A DNA stretch of 64,000 nt from Mesorhizobium sp. M00.F.Ca.ET.216.01.1.1 (GTDB lineage Bacteria; Pseudomonadota; Alphaproteobacteria; Rhizobiales; Rhizobiaceae): positions 124,001 to 188,000 of the forward strand of contig NZ_SADR02000009.1 in NCBI RefSeq assembly GCF_004010325.2. The letters run 5' to 3'. Shown piece by piece: positions 34,872-43,176 of this stretch (its first letter is position 1; the number at the start of each line of letters is the position of its first letter). Below the pieces are notes generated by a model that had not been told where the DNA came from, searched no databases, and worked only from the letters and a program-made list of their open reading frames with translations. The position numbers and the translations under genes were made by a program.

Positions 34872-35867
34872 TCAGCCGGCCATCGCCTTGCCGTGCAAGG
34901 CCGGACGCGGAGCGGCTGATGCCGTTGCGCGGATGGCCAGTGCCGTCATGATCTCGGCGGCGGCAAGTGCGGCGATCACCTGCGGACGCTTGTCCTTGAC
35001 CGCATCGCCGCCGATCGGCGAGACGAGGCGGGCAAATTCCGCATCGCCGCCATCCGCCGACTTCAGGAACCAGTTCTTGAACGTCGCCTTCTTGGTCTTG
35101 GAGCCGATCATGCCGACATAGGCGGCATCATCGCGTTTCAGCGCCTCGGCGACGATCAGGAAATCCAGCGCGTGGTCGTGGGTGAGGACGACGAAGGCGG
35201 AGCCGGCCGGAGCCTCGCGCACCATTGCCTCGGGCATCGGCGTCAGGCTGGTTTCGATCGTTTCCGGCATGCCTTCCAGCGCCTCGGCCCGCGTCTCGAC
35301 GACGACGACATGCACCGGCAACAGGGCCAGGGCCGAAGCCAGCGCCTGGCCGACATGGCCGCCACCGAAGATGTAGACGTGGGGCAGATGCGTTTCCTCG
35401 GCTTCGGCATTGCGCACCAATTCGGCAGCAAGGGCCTTATCGACCAACCGGATCGATATCTCGACCCTGCCGCCGCAGCACTGGCCGATTTCGGGCCCGA
35501 GCGGGATATCGAGCGTGGCGCGGGTAACCCTCCCGCTTGAGGGGAGGGTGGTGGCGAAGCCGTCGGGTGGGGTCGCCGCGGCAGTGCTCGACATTTTCTC
35601 AGGTCGCGCACTCCTTCTACCGACCCCCTCTGGCTGCTCCACTGCCATCTCCCCCTCAAGGGGGGAGAAAAGTATCTGCCGCGCCTTGTCGATCGCCATA
35701 TATTCGAGCTGACCGCCGCCGATGGTGCCGAAGATACCCGTTGCCGAGACCAGCATGAAGGCGCCCTTCTCGCGCGGCGTAGAGCCTTTCGTCGCCGCAA
35801 CCTCGACCAGCGCGACGCGGCCGGCATCGGCAAGAAAGGCTTTCAGGCTTTGCACTTTCGAGTTCAT
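34872..35867 (-). CDS. xdhC: Xanthine dehydrogenase accessory protein XdhC, with in-frame palindromic insertion
   Basis: 331 residues. XdhC binds and sulfurates molybdenum cofactor and inserts it in XdhB. Normal N-terminus: VALVEVAATKGSTPREKGAFML and IFGTIGGGQLEYMAIDKARQI; normal continuation: LDIPLGPEIGQCCGGRVE and the Rossmann-like C-domain VYIFGGGHVGQALASAL, VGMIGSKTKKATFKNWF. Between residues 66 and 117 about 50 extra residues (SPLEGEMAVEQPEGVGRR and on) are encoded by a 140-base palindrome; XdhC proteins usually pass directly from the first to the second conserved block. The insert keeps the frame, so the protein is probably made with a hydrophilic loop. xdhC is downstream of xdhA and xdhB on the same strand. 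Confidence 0.9.
   Translation of the reverse strand: MNSKVQSLKAFLADAGRVALVEVAATKGSTPREKGAFMLVSATGIFGTIGGGQLEYMAIDKARQILFSPLEGEMAVEQPEGVGRRSARPEKMSSTAAATPPDGFATTLPSSGRVTRATLDIPLGPEIGQCCGGRVEISIRLVDKALAAELVRNAEAEETHLPHVYIFGGGHVGQALASALALLPVHVVVVETRAEALEGMPETIETSLTPMPEAMVREAPAGSAFVVLTHDHALDFLIVAEALKRDDAAYVGMIGSKTKKATFKNWFLKSADGGDAEFARLVSPIGGDAVKDKRPQVIAALAAAEIMTALAIRATASAAPRPALHGKAMAG
35528..35667. repeat. 140-bp perfect-centre palindromic element inside xdhC
   Basis: Outer arms CCCTCCCGCTTGAGGGGAG and, reversed, CTCCCCCTCAAGGGGGGAG pair imperfectly; the pairing continues inward through GGGTGGGGTCG / CGACCCCCTC to AGTGCTCGAC / GTCGCGCACT around a 10-base loop at 35593-35602. The centre of symmetry is equidistant from both ends. 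It reads without stop in the xdhC frame. Confidence 0.85.
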
Positions 35868-35944
35868 CTTTTGTATTCCCGGCTAGGAATATACAGTTTC
35901 TCGGCTCGGATTGCACGTTCTGCCCGGCTCTGGGGCGGCCGAAC

Positions 35945-38296
35945 TCAGGCGCTACCCTTGGCCTCCCGCTTCAGCCGTTCGATCGCCATCAGCACATGCT
36001 CCGGCGTCGCCGGTGGATCGAGGCGCGGGCAGATCCTGTGGTCGGCGACGCTCGCCACCGCATCCGACAGCGCATGCAGCACCGACATGCCGAGCGGCAG
36101 AGGTGGCTCGCCGACCGCCTTGGAGCGGTGAACCGTCGGCTCACTCGCCTCCGGCCAGTCGGCCAACGTCACGTTGAAGATCTTCGGCCGGTCCGAGGCG
36201 AGCGGGATCTTGTAGGTCGACGGCGCATGGGTGCGCAGCCGGCCCTTGTCGTCCCACCAAAGTTCCTCCGTCGTCAGCCAGCCCATGCCCTGGATGAAGC
36301 CGCCCTCGACCTGGCCGAGGTCGATGGCGCGGTTCAGCGAGCGGCCGGTTTCGTGCAGGATGTCGGTGCGCTCGACCACATATTCGCCGGTCAGCGCGTC
36401 GACCGAGACTTCCGAGCACGCGGCGCCATAAGCGAAATAGTAGAACGGACGGCCCTCGCCCTTGTCACGGTCCCAGTGGATCTTCGGCGTCTTGTAGAAG
36501 CCCGCCGCCGAAAGTTGGATACGGGCCATATAAGCCTGCCTGACGAGATCGGCGAAGGCGATCTCCTGATTGCCGATGCGCACCCGGTTGGGCAGGAAAA
36601 GCACCTGATCGCGCGGCACCTGGTATTTTTCGGCGGCGAAATTGGTCAGCCGATCCCTGATCTGCCGGGCAGCGTTCTGCGCCGCCATGCCGTTGAGGTC
36701 GGAGCCGGAGGAGGCGGCGGTGGCCGAGGTGTTCGGCACCTTGCCGGTCGTCGTCGCGGTGATCTTCACCTGGTCGATGTCGATCTGGAATTCCTCCGCC
36801 ACCACCTGCGCAACCTTGACATAGAGGCCCTGCCCCATCTCGGTGCCGCCGTGGTTCAGATGCACGGAACCGTCGGTGTAGACATGCACAAGCGCGCCGG
36901 CCTGGTTGTAGTGCGTGGCGGTGAACGAGATGCCGAACTTGACCGGCGTCAGCGCCAGCCCGCGCTTGATAAAGCGGCTGTTGGCGTTGAACGCGTCGAT
37001 GGTGCGGCGACGCCTCGCATAGTCGGAACTCGCTTCCAACTCGGCGACGATGCGGTGGATGATGTTGTCCTCGACCGTCTGGTGGTAAGGCGTGATGTTG
37101 CGGTCGCTGGTGCCGTAGAAATTCTTCTTGCGGATTTCGAGCGGATCCTTGCCGACAGCAAAGGCCACTTCATCAATGACGCGCTCGGCGGCGACCATGC
37201 CCTGCGGGCCGCCGAAGCCGCGAAAGGCGGTGTTCGACACGGTGTTGGTGTAGAGCGGCGCCGACTGCGCGTGCACCGCCGGCCAGAAATAAGTGTTGTC
37301 GCAATGGAACAAGGCGCGGTCGGTGACCGGGCCGGAGAGGTCCGCCGAGAAGCCGCAGCGCGCCGCGAACATGAAGTCGACGCCGAGGATATTGCCCTCG
37401 TCGTCGAAGCCGACCTCGTAGTCGACGAGGAAATCATGGCGCTTGCCGGTAGCGATCATGTCGTCGTCGCGGTCGGGCCGGATTTTCACGGCGCGGTGAT
37501 GCTTCTTCGCGGCGATGGCGGCGAGCGCGGCAAACTGGTTGCCTTGCGTTTCCTTGCCGCCGAAGCCGCCGCCCATGCGGCGGATCTCCACCGTCACCGC
37601 ATGGCTCGGCACGCCGAGCGCATGGCTGACCATATGCTGGATTTCGCTCGGATGCTGGGTCGAGGAATAGATGGTGACGTCCTGGTCCTCGCCGGGAATG
37701 GCCATGGCGATGTGGCCCTCGAGGTAGAAATGCTCCTGGCCGCCGATGCGCATCTGCCCTTTCAGCCGGCGCGGCGCCGCTTTGATCGCAGCCGCGGCGT
37801 CGCCGCGCTTCAGAATGAGCGGTGGCGTGACGAGCTTGTCTTTCTTTCGGTCAAGCGCACCGATGTCGGTGATGAAGGGCAATTCCTTGTACTCGACCTT
37901 GGCCAGTCTCGTGGCGCGGCGTGCCTGCTCGCGGGTTTCGGCAATGACGCAGAAGATCGGCTGGCCGAAGAATTGCACCTTGCCGTCTGCCAGCACCGGT
38001 TCGTCGTGACGGCCGGTCGGCGATATGTCGTTCTCGCCCGGCACGTCTTTTGCCGTCAGCACATCGACGACGCCGGGCGCTGCGCGCACCGCCGACAGGT
38101 CCATGCTGGTGATGGTGGCGTGCGTGGCGGTCGAAAGCCCGAGGCAGCCATGCAGCGTGCCGGATGGTTCCGGCATGTCGTCGATATAGACGGCCGTGCC
38201 GCTGACATGCTTGTGCGCGGAATCATGGCGCTGGTCGGTGGCGACGCCGCCGGAGATTTTTTGCGCCTTCAGGTTGGCGGTCGTGTGCTTGTTCAT
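35945..38296 (-). CDS. xdhB: Xanthine dehydrogenase, molybdopterin-binding subunit
   Basis: 783 residues. Holds the molybdenum centre that hydroxylates hypoxanthine to xanthine and xanthine to urate. N-terminal a/b hammerhead domain: HVSGTAVYIDDMPEPSGTLHG; Moco-binding core: GGQEHFYLEG, RRMGGGFGGKE, AFRGFGGPQGM, HLNHGGTEMGQG and the catalytic Glu in SKAVGEPPLPLG near residue 735. The start at 38296 shares one base with the xdhA stop (TGATG), so translation is coupled. Length agrees with the family (about 770-790). Confidence 0.96.
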   Translation of the reverse strand: MNKHTTANLKAQKISGGVATDQRHDSAHKHVSGTAVYIDDMPEPSGTLHGCLGLSTATHATITSMDLSAVRAAPGVVDVLTAKDVPGENDISPTGRHDEPVLADGKVQFFGQPIFCVIAETREQARRATRLAKVEYKELPFITDIGALDRKKDKLVTPPLILKRGDAAAAIKAAPRRLKGQMRIGGQEHFYLEGHIAMAIPGEDQDVTIYSSTQHPSEIQHMVSHALGVPSHAVTVEIRRMGGGFGGKETQGNQFAALAAIAAKKHHRAVKIRPDRDDDMIATGKRHDFLVDYEVGFDDEGNILGVDFMFAARCGFSADLSGPVTDRALFHCDNTYFWPAVHAQSAPLYTNTVSNTAFRGFGGPQGMVAAERVIDEVAFAVGKDPLEIRKKNFYGTSDRNITPYHQTVEDNIIHRIVAELEASSDYARRRRTIDAFNANSRFIKRGLALTPVKFGISFTATHYNQAGALVHVYTDGSVHLNHGGTEMGQGLYVKVAQVVAEEFQIDIDQVKITATTTGKVPNTSATAASSGSDLNGMAAQNAARQIRDRLTNFAAEKYQVPRDQVLFLPNRVRIGNQEIAFADLVRQAYMARIQLSAAGFYKTPKIHWDRDKGEGRPFYYFAYGAACSEVSVDALTGEYVVERTDILHETGRSLNRAIDLGQVEGGFIQGMGWLTTEELWWDDKGRLRTHAPSTYKIPLASDRPKIFNVTLADWPEASEPTVHRSKAVGEPPLPLGMSVLHALSDAVASVADHRICPRLDPPATPEHVLMAIERLKREAKGSA

Positions 38297-39777
38297 CACG
38301 CCGCCTCGTGCCGTGAAACCTGGATCGGCACCTTGGTGCCGCTGGTCTCGACAAAGAAGCGCAGCAAAAGGTTGCGCGCCGCCAAGGCCCGGTATTCGGC
38401 GCTCGCCCGCATGTCGGTGAGCGGGGTGAAGTCGTTTGCGTATTCGCCCATCGCCACCTGCACCGTCTCCTCCGTCCAAGGCTTGCCGAGCAGTGCCTTC
38501 TCCACGCCGAAAGCTCGCTTCGGCGTCGCCGCCATGCCGCCATAAGCGATGCGGATGTCCGCCACCCTGCCGTCCCTCGCCAGCGTCAGGAAAAACGCGC
38601 CGAGCGCGGCGGTGATGTCCTCGTCACGGCGCTTGGTGATCTTGTAGACGGCGAATTTCGTTCCCCTGGCCGGCACCGGGACATGCACGGCCTCAACGAA
38701 TTCGCCCGGCCGCCGGTCCTGCTTGCCATAGGCAATGAAGAAGTCTTCGAGCGGGATCGTTCGCCGCTTGTCGCCGCGGCGCAGTATCAGCCGCGCGCCC
38801 AAGGCGATCAGCGGCGGCGGCGTGTCGCCGATCGGCGAACCGTTGGCGATGTTGCCGCCGATAGTCCCCATGTTGCGCACCTGGTCGCCGCCGATTCGAT
38901 CAAACAGCGGCCCGAGCGCGGGAATGCGCTTCGCCAACATCGAGAAGGCTTCGCTATAGGTGACACCGGCGCCGATCGAAATGACGCCTTTGTCCTCGGA
39001 GATTGCGCACAGCCCGTCGAGATTGCCGATGAAGATCGCCGGCGAGATAGCGCGCATATGCTTGGTCACCCACAGGCCGACATCGGTCGAGCCGGCAACG
39101 AGGGTGGCGCCCGGCTCGTTGTCGAACACAGCGGCGAGATCATCGGCATCGGCCGGCACGACCAGCCGCTGCTTGCCGGCGCCGATCTCGATGCGCGAAC
39201 CGTCTTTCATGGCCGCGAGCTTGGCGGTGACTGCCTTGCGCTCGGCTGCCAGTGGGTCCTTTGCCGCCTTGCCGTAGCTTGAGATGGCGCGCGCGGCGCG
39301 CACGATCGCCTCGTAACCGGTGCAGCGGCAGAGATTGCCCTGTAGCGCCTTTTCGATGGCCGCATCCGACGGCTCCGGCGACCGCATCCACAGCGCGTAC
39401 AGCGACATGACGAAGCCCGGCGTGCAGAAGCCGCATTGCGAGCCGTGGAAATCAACCATCGCCTGCTGCACCGGATGCAGCTTTTCGCCGTCGCCGCGCA
39501 GATGCTCGACGGTCACGACATGCGTGCCATCGAGCGAGCCGAGGAAACGGATGCAGGCGTTGACGCTTTCATAGACCAGCCGGCCGGCAGAGAGCCTGCC
39601 GACTAGCACGGTGCAGGCGCCGCAATCACCCTCGGCGCAGCCCTCCTTGGTGCCGCGCAGCGCGCGGTCGAGCCGAAGCCAGTCGAGCAAGGTCTCGTCG
39701 GGAGCGACCATGCCGAGCGCGATATCCTCGCCATTGAGGATGAAACGGATTTCGTTGCGTGTCTTGACCTTGGCCAT
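38296..39777 (-). CDS. xdhA: Xanthine dehydrogenase, FeS/FAD small subunit
   Basis: 493 residues. Carries electrons from the molybdenum centre to NAD. Plant-type [2Fe-2S] domain: GCAEGDCGACTVL near 45-56; second [2Fe-2S] domain: QCGFCTPGFVMSLYALW near 112 and GNLCRCTGYEAIV near 145; FAD domain from about 190: LVAGSTDVGLWVTK, GGNIANGSPIGDTPP, LGARLILR. All cluster cysteines are present. GGGGGAG is 7 bases upstream of 39777 and lies within the end of uraH, so uraH-xdhA-xdhB-xdhC form one operon. Confidence 0.96.
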   Translation of the reverse strand: MAKVKTRNEIRFILNGEDIALGMVAPDETLLDWLRLDRALRGTKEGCAEGDCGACTVLVGRLSAGRLVYESVNACIRFLGSLDGTHVVTVEHLRGDGEKLHPVQQAMVDFHGSQCGFCTPGFVMSLYALWMRSPEPSDAAIEKALQGNLCRCTGYEAIVRAARAISSYGKAAKDPLAAERKAVTAKLAAMKDGSRIEIGAGKQRLVVPADADDLAAVFDNEPGATLVAGSTDVGLWVTKHMRAISPAIFIGNLDGLCAISEDKGVISIGAGVTYSEAFSMLAKRIPALGPLFDRIGGDQVRNMGTIGGNIANGSPIGDTPPPLIALGARLILRRGDKRRTIPLEDFFIAYGKQDRRPGEFVEAVHVPVPARGTKFAVYKITKRRDEDITAALGAFFLTLARDGRVADIRIAYGGMAATPKRAFGVEKALLGKPWTEETVQVAMGEYANDFTPLTDMRASAEYRALAARNLLLRFFVETSGTKVPIQVSRHEAA

Positions 39778-39780
39778 GTC

Positions 39781-40155
39781 TCAGCTCCCCCGATAGGTCG
39801 AATAGCCATAGGGCGATATGAGCAGCGGCACATGATAGTGCACCGGCTCGGCCATGCCGAAGCGGATCGGTACGCTGTCGAGGAAGGCTGGCTCCGTCAG
39901 TTTCGCGCCCTGTCGGCGCAGATACTCGCCGGCGGCAAAGACCAGCTCGTATTCACCGGTGCGGAATTCCGCGCCGGCAAGCAGCGGTGCATCGCAGCGG
40001 CCGTCAGCGTTGGTGACGACCGTCTTCAGATGCGTCCGCTCATTACCATCGATGCGATGAAGCTCGATCGATAGGCCTGCCGCGGGCCTGCCGGTCGCGG
40101 TGTCGAGGACATGCGTCGTCAGACGCCCGCCGTCGGCTTTCGACGTTTCTGCCAC
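39781..40155 (-). CDS. uraH: 5-hydroxyisourate hydrolase
   Basis: 124 residues, GTG start (GGGAG 6 bases upstream). Transthyretin-like enzyme opening the ring of 5-hydroxyisourate, the product of PuuD, to OHCU. Conserved: [17 protein letters not shown] (His in the active site), [19 protein letters not shown] (Arg), [19 protein letters not shown] with the diagnostic C-terminal YRGS. No periplasmic signal, so it acts in the cytoplasm. First gene of the minus-strand operon; divergent from the puuE-uraD gene with a 174-base shared region. Confidence 0.95.
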   Translation of the reverse strand: MAETSKADGGRLTTHVLDTATGRPAAGLSIELHRIDGNERTHLKTVVTNADGRCDAPLLAGAEFRTGEYELVFAAGEYLRRQGAKLTEPAFLDSVPIRFGMAEPVHYHVPLLISPYGYSTYRGS

Positions 40156-40329
40156 TGGCTGCTCCCATTGCGGTACAGTCGAACATTGCTGATGAATTGT
40201 GCGCCAATTAAAGGCGATGCATAAGTCCCGGTCGAGCGGAGCGCGACAAAAACACTTTCAAAAATTTTCGGGGGAATGCGCAAGCGACCTTTTCGACTAT
40301 CCTGATCACACCATCCGGCAGGAGCGACA

Positions 40330-41763
40330 ATGCGTTACCTACGAAACATGCGTGGCTACGGAGTCAATCCTCCGGATCCGAAATGGCCTGGCGGCGCTCA
40401 TGTCGCGGTGCAGTTCGTCGTCAATTACGAGGAAGGCGGCGAGAACTGCGTCCTGCATGGCGACAAAGCTTCGGAAGCCTTCCTGTCCGAGATCGTCGGC
40501 GCGGCGCCCTGGACCGGCCAGCGCCACTGGAACATGGAATCGATCTACGAATATGGCGCCCGCGCCGGTTTCTGGCGCTTGCTGCGCCTGTTCACCGAGG
40601 CGCAGGTGCCGGTCACCTGCTATGGCGTCGCCACCGCGCTGGCGCGTTCGCCCGACCAGGTCGCGGCGATGCAGGAGGCCGGCTGGGAAATCGCCTCGCA
40701 CGGGCTGAAATGGATCGACTACCGCGACCACGCCGCGGAAGACGAGCGCGGTGACATGGAAGAGGCGATCCGGCTGCACTACGAGGTGACAGGCGCACGC
40801 CCGACCGGCTGGTACACCGGCCGCACGTCGATCAACACCGTGCGGCTGGCTGCGGAAGAAGGCGGCTTCGACTATGTGTCGGATACCTATGACGACGAGT
40901 TGCCCTACTGGTTCGAGCATAACGGACCGGACGGCTCGGCGAAGCCGCAGCTCATCATCCCCTATACGCTCGACGCCAACGACATGCGCTTTGCCACGCC
41001 ACAAGGTTTCAATTCGGGTGACCAGTTCTTTGCCTACCTGAAAGACAGTTTCGACACGCTCTATGCCGAGGGCAAGCAAGGGCGGCCGCGCATGATGAAT
41101 ATCGGCCTGCACTGTCGCCTTGTCGGGCGGCCGGGCCGGGTCGCGGCACTGAAGCGCTTCGTTGATTACGTCAAATTGCACGACAAGGTCTGGCTGGCGC
41201 GGCGTATCGACATCGCAAAGCACTGGCAAGAAACCCATCCATTCCGGCTGTCGACCTTGCGCCCGTCGAAAATGGAATTCGAGGCCTTCGTCCACACTTT
41301 CGGCGGCATGTTCGAGCATTCGCCGTGGATCGCCGAACGTGCCTATGAGCTGGAACTCGGGCCAGCGCACGACAGTGCCGGCGGGCTGCACAACGCACTC
41401 TGCCGGGCGTTTCGCGCAGCCAGCGAGGCGGAGCGGCTCTCCGTGCTCAACGCCCATCCCGATCTTGCCGGCAAATTGGCTCAGGCCAGGAGGCTGACGG
41501 CCGAATCGGCCAGGGAACAGGCTTCCGCCGGGCTCGACGCACTGACCGACAAGGAGCGCGAGCTGTTCTCCAAACTCAATGCCGCCTACGTCACCACCTT
41601 CGGCTTTCCCTTTATCATCGCGGTGAAAGGCAAGACCAAGGAGGAGATCCTGGCGGAGTTCGAGGCACGCATCGGCAACAGCCGCGGCGTCGAATTCGAA
41701 ACCGCTTGCAAACAGGTGGAGCGGATTGCGCTGCTCCGGCTGAAGGACATGCTTCCACAGTAG
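40330..41763 (+). CDS. Fused allantoinase (PuuE) and OHCU decarboxylase (UraD)
   Basis: 477 residues made of two enzymes. Residues 1-305 are the cofactor-independent polysaccharide-deacetylase-like allantoinase PuuE: VNPPDPKWPGGAHVAVQFV, NYEEGGENCVLHGD, EIASHGLKWIDY, GWYTGRTSINT, NIGLHCRLVGRPGR. Residues 315-477 are UraD: STLRPSKMEFEAFVHTFGG, EHSPWIAERAYE, NAHPDLAGKLAQ (catalytic His) and FGFPFIIAVKGKTKEEIL. UraD turns OHCU to S-allantoin, PuuE opens allantoin to allantoate, so consecutive steps are in one chain. AGGAG 5 bases upstream. A 3-fold 19-base repeat begins within the last codons. Confidence 0.95.
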   Translation: MRYLRNMRGYGVNPPDPKWPGGAHVAVQFVVNYEEGGENCVLHGDKASEAFLSEIVGAAPWTGQRHWNMESIYEYGARAGFWRLLRLFTEAQVPVTCYGVATALARSPDQVAAMQEAGWEIASHGLKWIDYRDHAAEDERGDMEEAIRLHYEVTGARPTGWYTGRTSINTVRLAAEEGGFDYVSDTYDDELPYWFEHNGPDGSAKPQLIIPYTLDANDMRFATPQGFNSGDQFFAYLKDSFDTLYAEGKQGRPRMMNIGLHCRLVGRPGRVAALKRFVDYVKLHDKVWLARRIDIAKHWQETHPFRLSTLRPSKMEFEAFVHTFGGMFEHSPWIAERAYELELGPAHDSAGGLHNALCRAFRAASEAERLSVLNAHPDLAGKLAQARRLTAESAREQASAGLDALTDKERELFSKLNAAYVTTFGFPFIIAVKGKTKEEILAEFEARIGNSRGVEFETACKQVERIALLRLKDMLPQ

Positions 41764-41808
41764 ACCTTGGCTTCCACAGTAGGCCTTGGCTTCCACAACA
41801 GGCTTTGA
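41752..41808 (+). repeat. Three tandem 19-base repeats across the puuE-uraD stop codon
   Basis: CTTCCACAGTAGACCTTGG, CTTCCACAGTAGGCCTTGG and CTTCCACAACAGGCTTTGA follow directly on each other. The stop codon TAG lies in the first unit; the third unit leads into the next gene. The unit probably arose by slippage of the gene's 3' end. Confidence 0.9.
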
Positions 41809-41812
41809 ACTT

Positions 41813-42676
41813 ATGGATACGATCAAGATGCCGGACCGAACCTATTACGCGCCACAGGGCGGTCACCCCGGCCAGAGCGAGCTGCTGACCGGCCGCGCCG
41901 TCTTTACCGAGGCCTATGCCGTCATTCCCAGGGGTGTGATGCAGGACATTGTCACCAGCGCCTTGCCGTTCTGGGACCAGGCCCGGGTCTGGGTGTTGTC
42001 GCGCCCGCTGTCCGGATTTGCCGAGACGTTCTCGCAATACATTGTCGAGCTGGCGCCCGGCGGCGGCAGCGACCGGCCGGAACCGGATGCCGGCGCCGAG
42101 GGTGCGCTGTTCGTGGTCGAGGGCGAGCTGAGCGTTTCGGTTGCCGGCAGCAAGCATCTTCTGCGGCCGGGCGGCTTTGCCTTCCTGCCGCCGGCCAGCG
42201 GATGGACAGTCCGCAATGAGAGCGGCGCTGCGGTCCGCTTCCACTGGATCCGCAAGGCCTACGACGCCGTCGAAGGTATAGACGTTCCGCAAGCTTTCTT
42301 CAGCAACGAACAGGACATTGCGCCGAGCCCGATGCCCGGAACCGACGGTAGATGGGCGACGACGCGTTTCGTCGACCCTGCCGACATGCGCCACGACATG
42401 CATGTCACCATCGTCACCCTCGAGCCCGGCGCGGTCATCCCGTTTGCCGAGACGCATGTCATGGAGCACGGCCTCTACGTGCTGGAGGGCAAGGCGGTCT
42501 ACCGCCTCAACCAGGACTGGGTCGAGGTCGAGGCCGGCGACTATATGTGGCTACGCGCGTTCTGCCCGCAGGCTTGCTATGCCGGCGGTCCGGGAAAATG
42601 CCGCTATCTGCTCTATAAGGACGTCAATCGCCACGCCAAGCTCGGCGGCGCCGGCCTGGCGGGACGCACGTCATGA
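41813..42676 (+). CDS. allE: (S)-ureidoglycine aminohydrolase (bicupin)
   Basis: 287 residues. Releases ammonia from S-ureidoglycine to give S-ureidoglycolate, using manganese. Two cupin barrels: first around LSGFAETFSQYIVELAPGG and EGALFVVEGELSVS, second around MHVTIVTLEPGAVIPFAETH, VMEHGLYVLEGKAVYRLN with Glu/His metal ligands, ending in CPQACYAGGPGKCRYLLYKD. The ATG at 41813 is used; 41828 is also possible; neither has a strong ribosome site and translation may be helped by the preceding gene 49 bases upstream. Overlaps allA by 4 bases. Confidence 0.9.
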   Translation: MDTIKMPDRTYYAPQGGHPGQSELLTGRAVFTEAYAVIPRGVMQDIVTSALPFWDQARVWVLSRPLSGFAETFSQYIVELAPGGGSDRPEPDAGAEGALFVVEGELSVSVAGSKHLLRPGGFAFLPPASGWTVRNESGAAVRFHWIRKAYDAVEGIDVPQAFFSNEQDIAPSPMPGTDGRWATTRFVDPADMRHDMHVTIVTLEPGAVIPFAETHVMEHGLYVLEGKAVYRLNQDWVEVEAGDYMWLRAFCPQACYAGGPGKCRYLLYKDVNRHAKLGGAGLAGRTS

Positions 42677-43176
42677 GCCGCATCGTCGCGCGGCCGCTGA
42701 CCCGCGAGAGCTTTGCCGAATTCGGCGATGTCATCGATATGGCTGGCGACAACCACTATCCGATCAATGGCGGCAAGGCCGAGCGCTATCACGACCTCGC
42801 CACGGCACAAGCGCTAGGGCCGAATGCGCGCGTGCTGATCTCCATGGTGCGCGGCACGCCTTACGACTTGCCGCTGAAGCTGACGATGGTCGAGCGCCAT
42901 CCGTTCGGCAGCCAAGCCTTTATCCCGCTATCGCCGCGGCCGTTCCTGGTTGTCGTCTGCCATGACGGCGGCGAAGGCCCCGGCGAACCGCACGCCTTCA
43001 TCACCGCGCCCGGACAGGGCGTCAACTATCCGCGCAATCTGTGGCACGGCGTGCTGACGCCGATCGGCGAAGCCCAGGATTTCCTGGTCGTCGACCGTGG
43101 CGGTGACGGCTCCAACCTCGAAGAGTGCCATTTCTCGCACGCCTATGAGATCCATCTCCCCGACGGGAGCCAATGA
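42673..43176 (+). CDS. allA: Ureidoglycolate lyase
   Basis: 167 residues. Splits ureidoglycolate to glyoxylate and urea. Conserved: RPLTRESFAEFGDVIDM, MVERHPFGSQAFIPLSPRPF, GQGVNYPRNLWHGVLTPIG and FLVVDRGGDGSNLEE. Small beta-barrel enzyme, usual length. Overlaps both neighbours by 4 bases (ATGA), so it is the middle of a tightly coupled operon. The glyoxylate formed is the likely feed for the glycerate branch ending in the glycerate kinase at 26259. Confidence 0.94.
   Translation: MSRIVARPLTRESFAEFGDVIDMAGDNHYPINGGKAERYHDLATAQALGPNARVLISMVRGTPYDLPLKLTMVERHPFGSQAFIPLSPRPFLVVVCHDGGEGPGEPHAFITAPGQGVNYPRNLWHGVLTPIGEAQDFLVVDRGGDGSNLEECHFSHAYEIHLPDGSQ

Noticed and set aside
35996..38545. Open frame of 849 codons on the plus strand
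   Set aside because: Antisense of xdhB; no family motif, while the minus strand matches XdhB over its full length.
41752..41808. Three short direct repeats considered as a CRISPR start
   Set aside because: The units are directly adjacent without spacers and include a stop codon.
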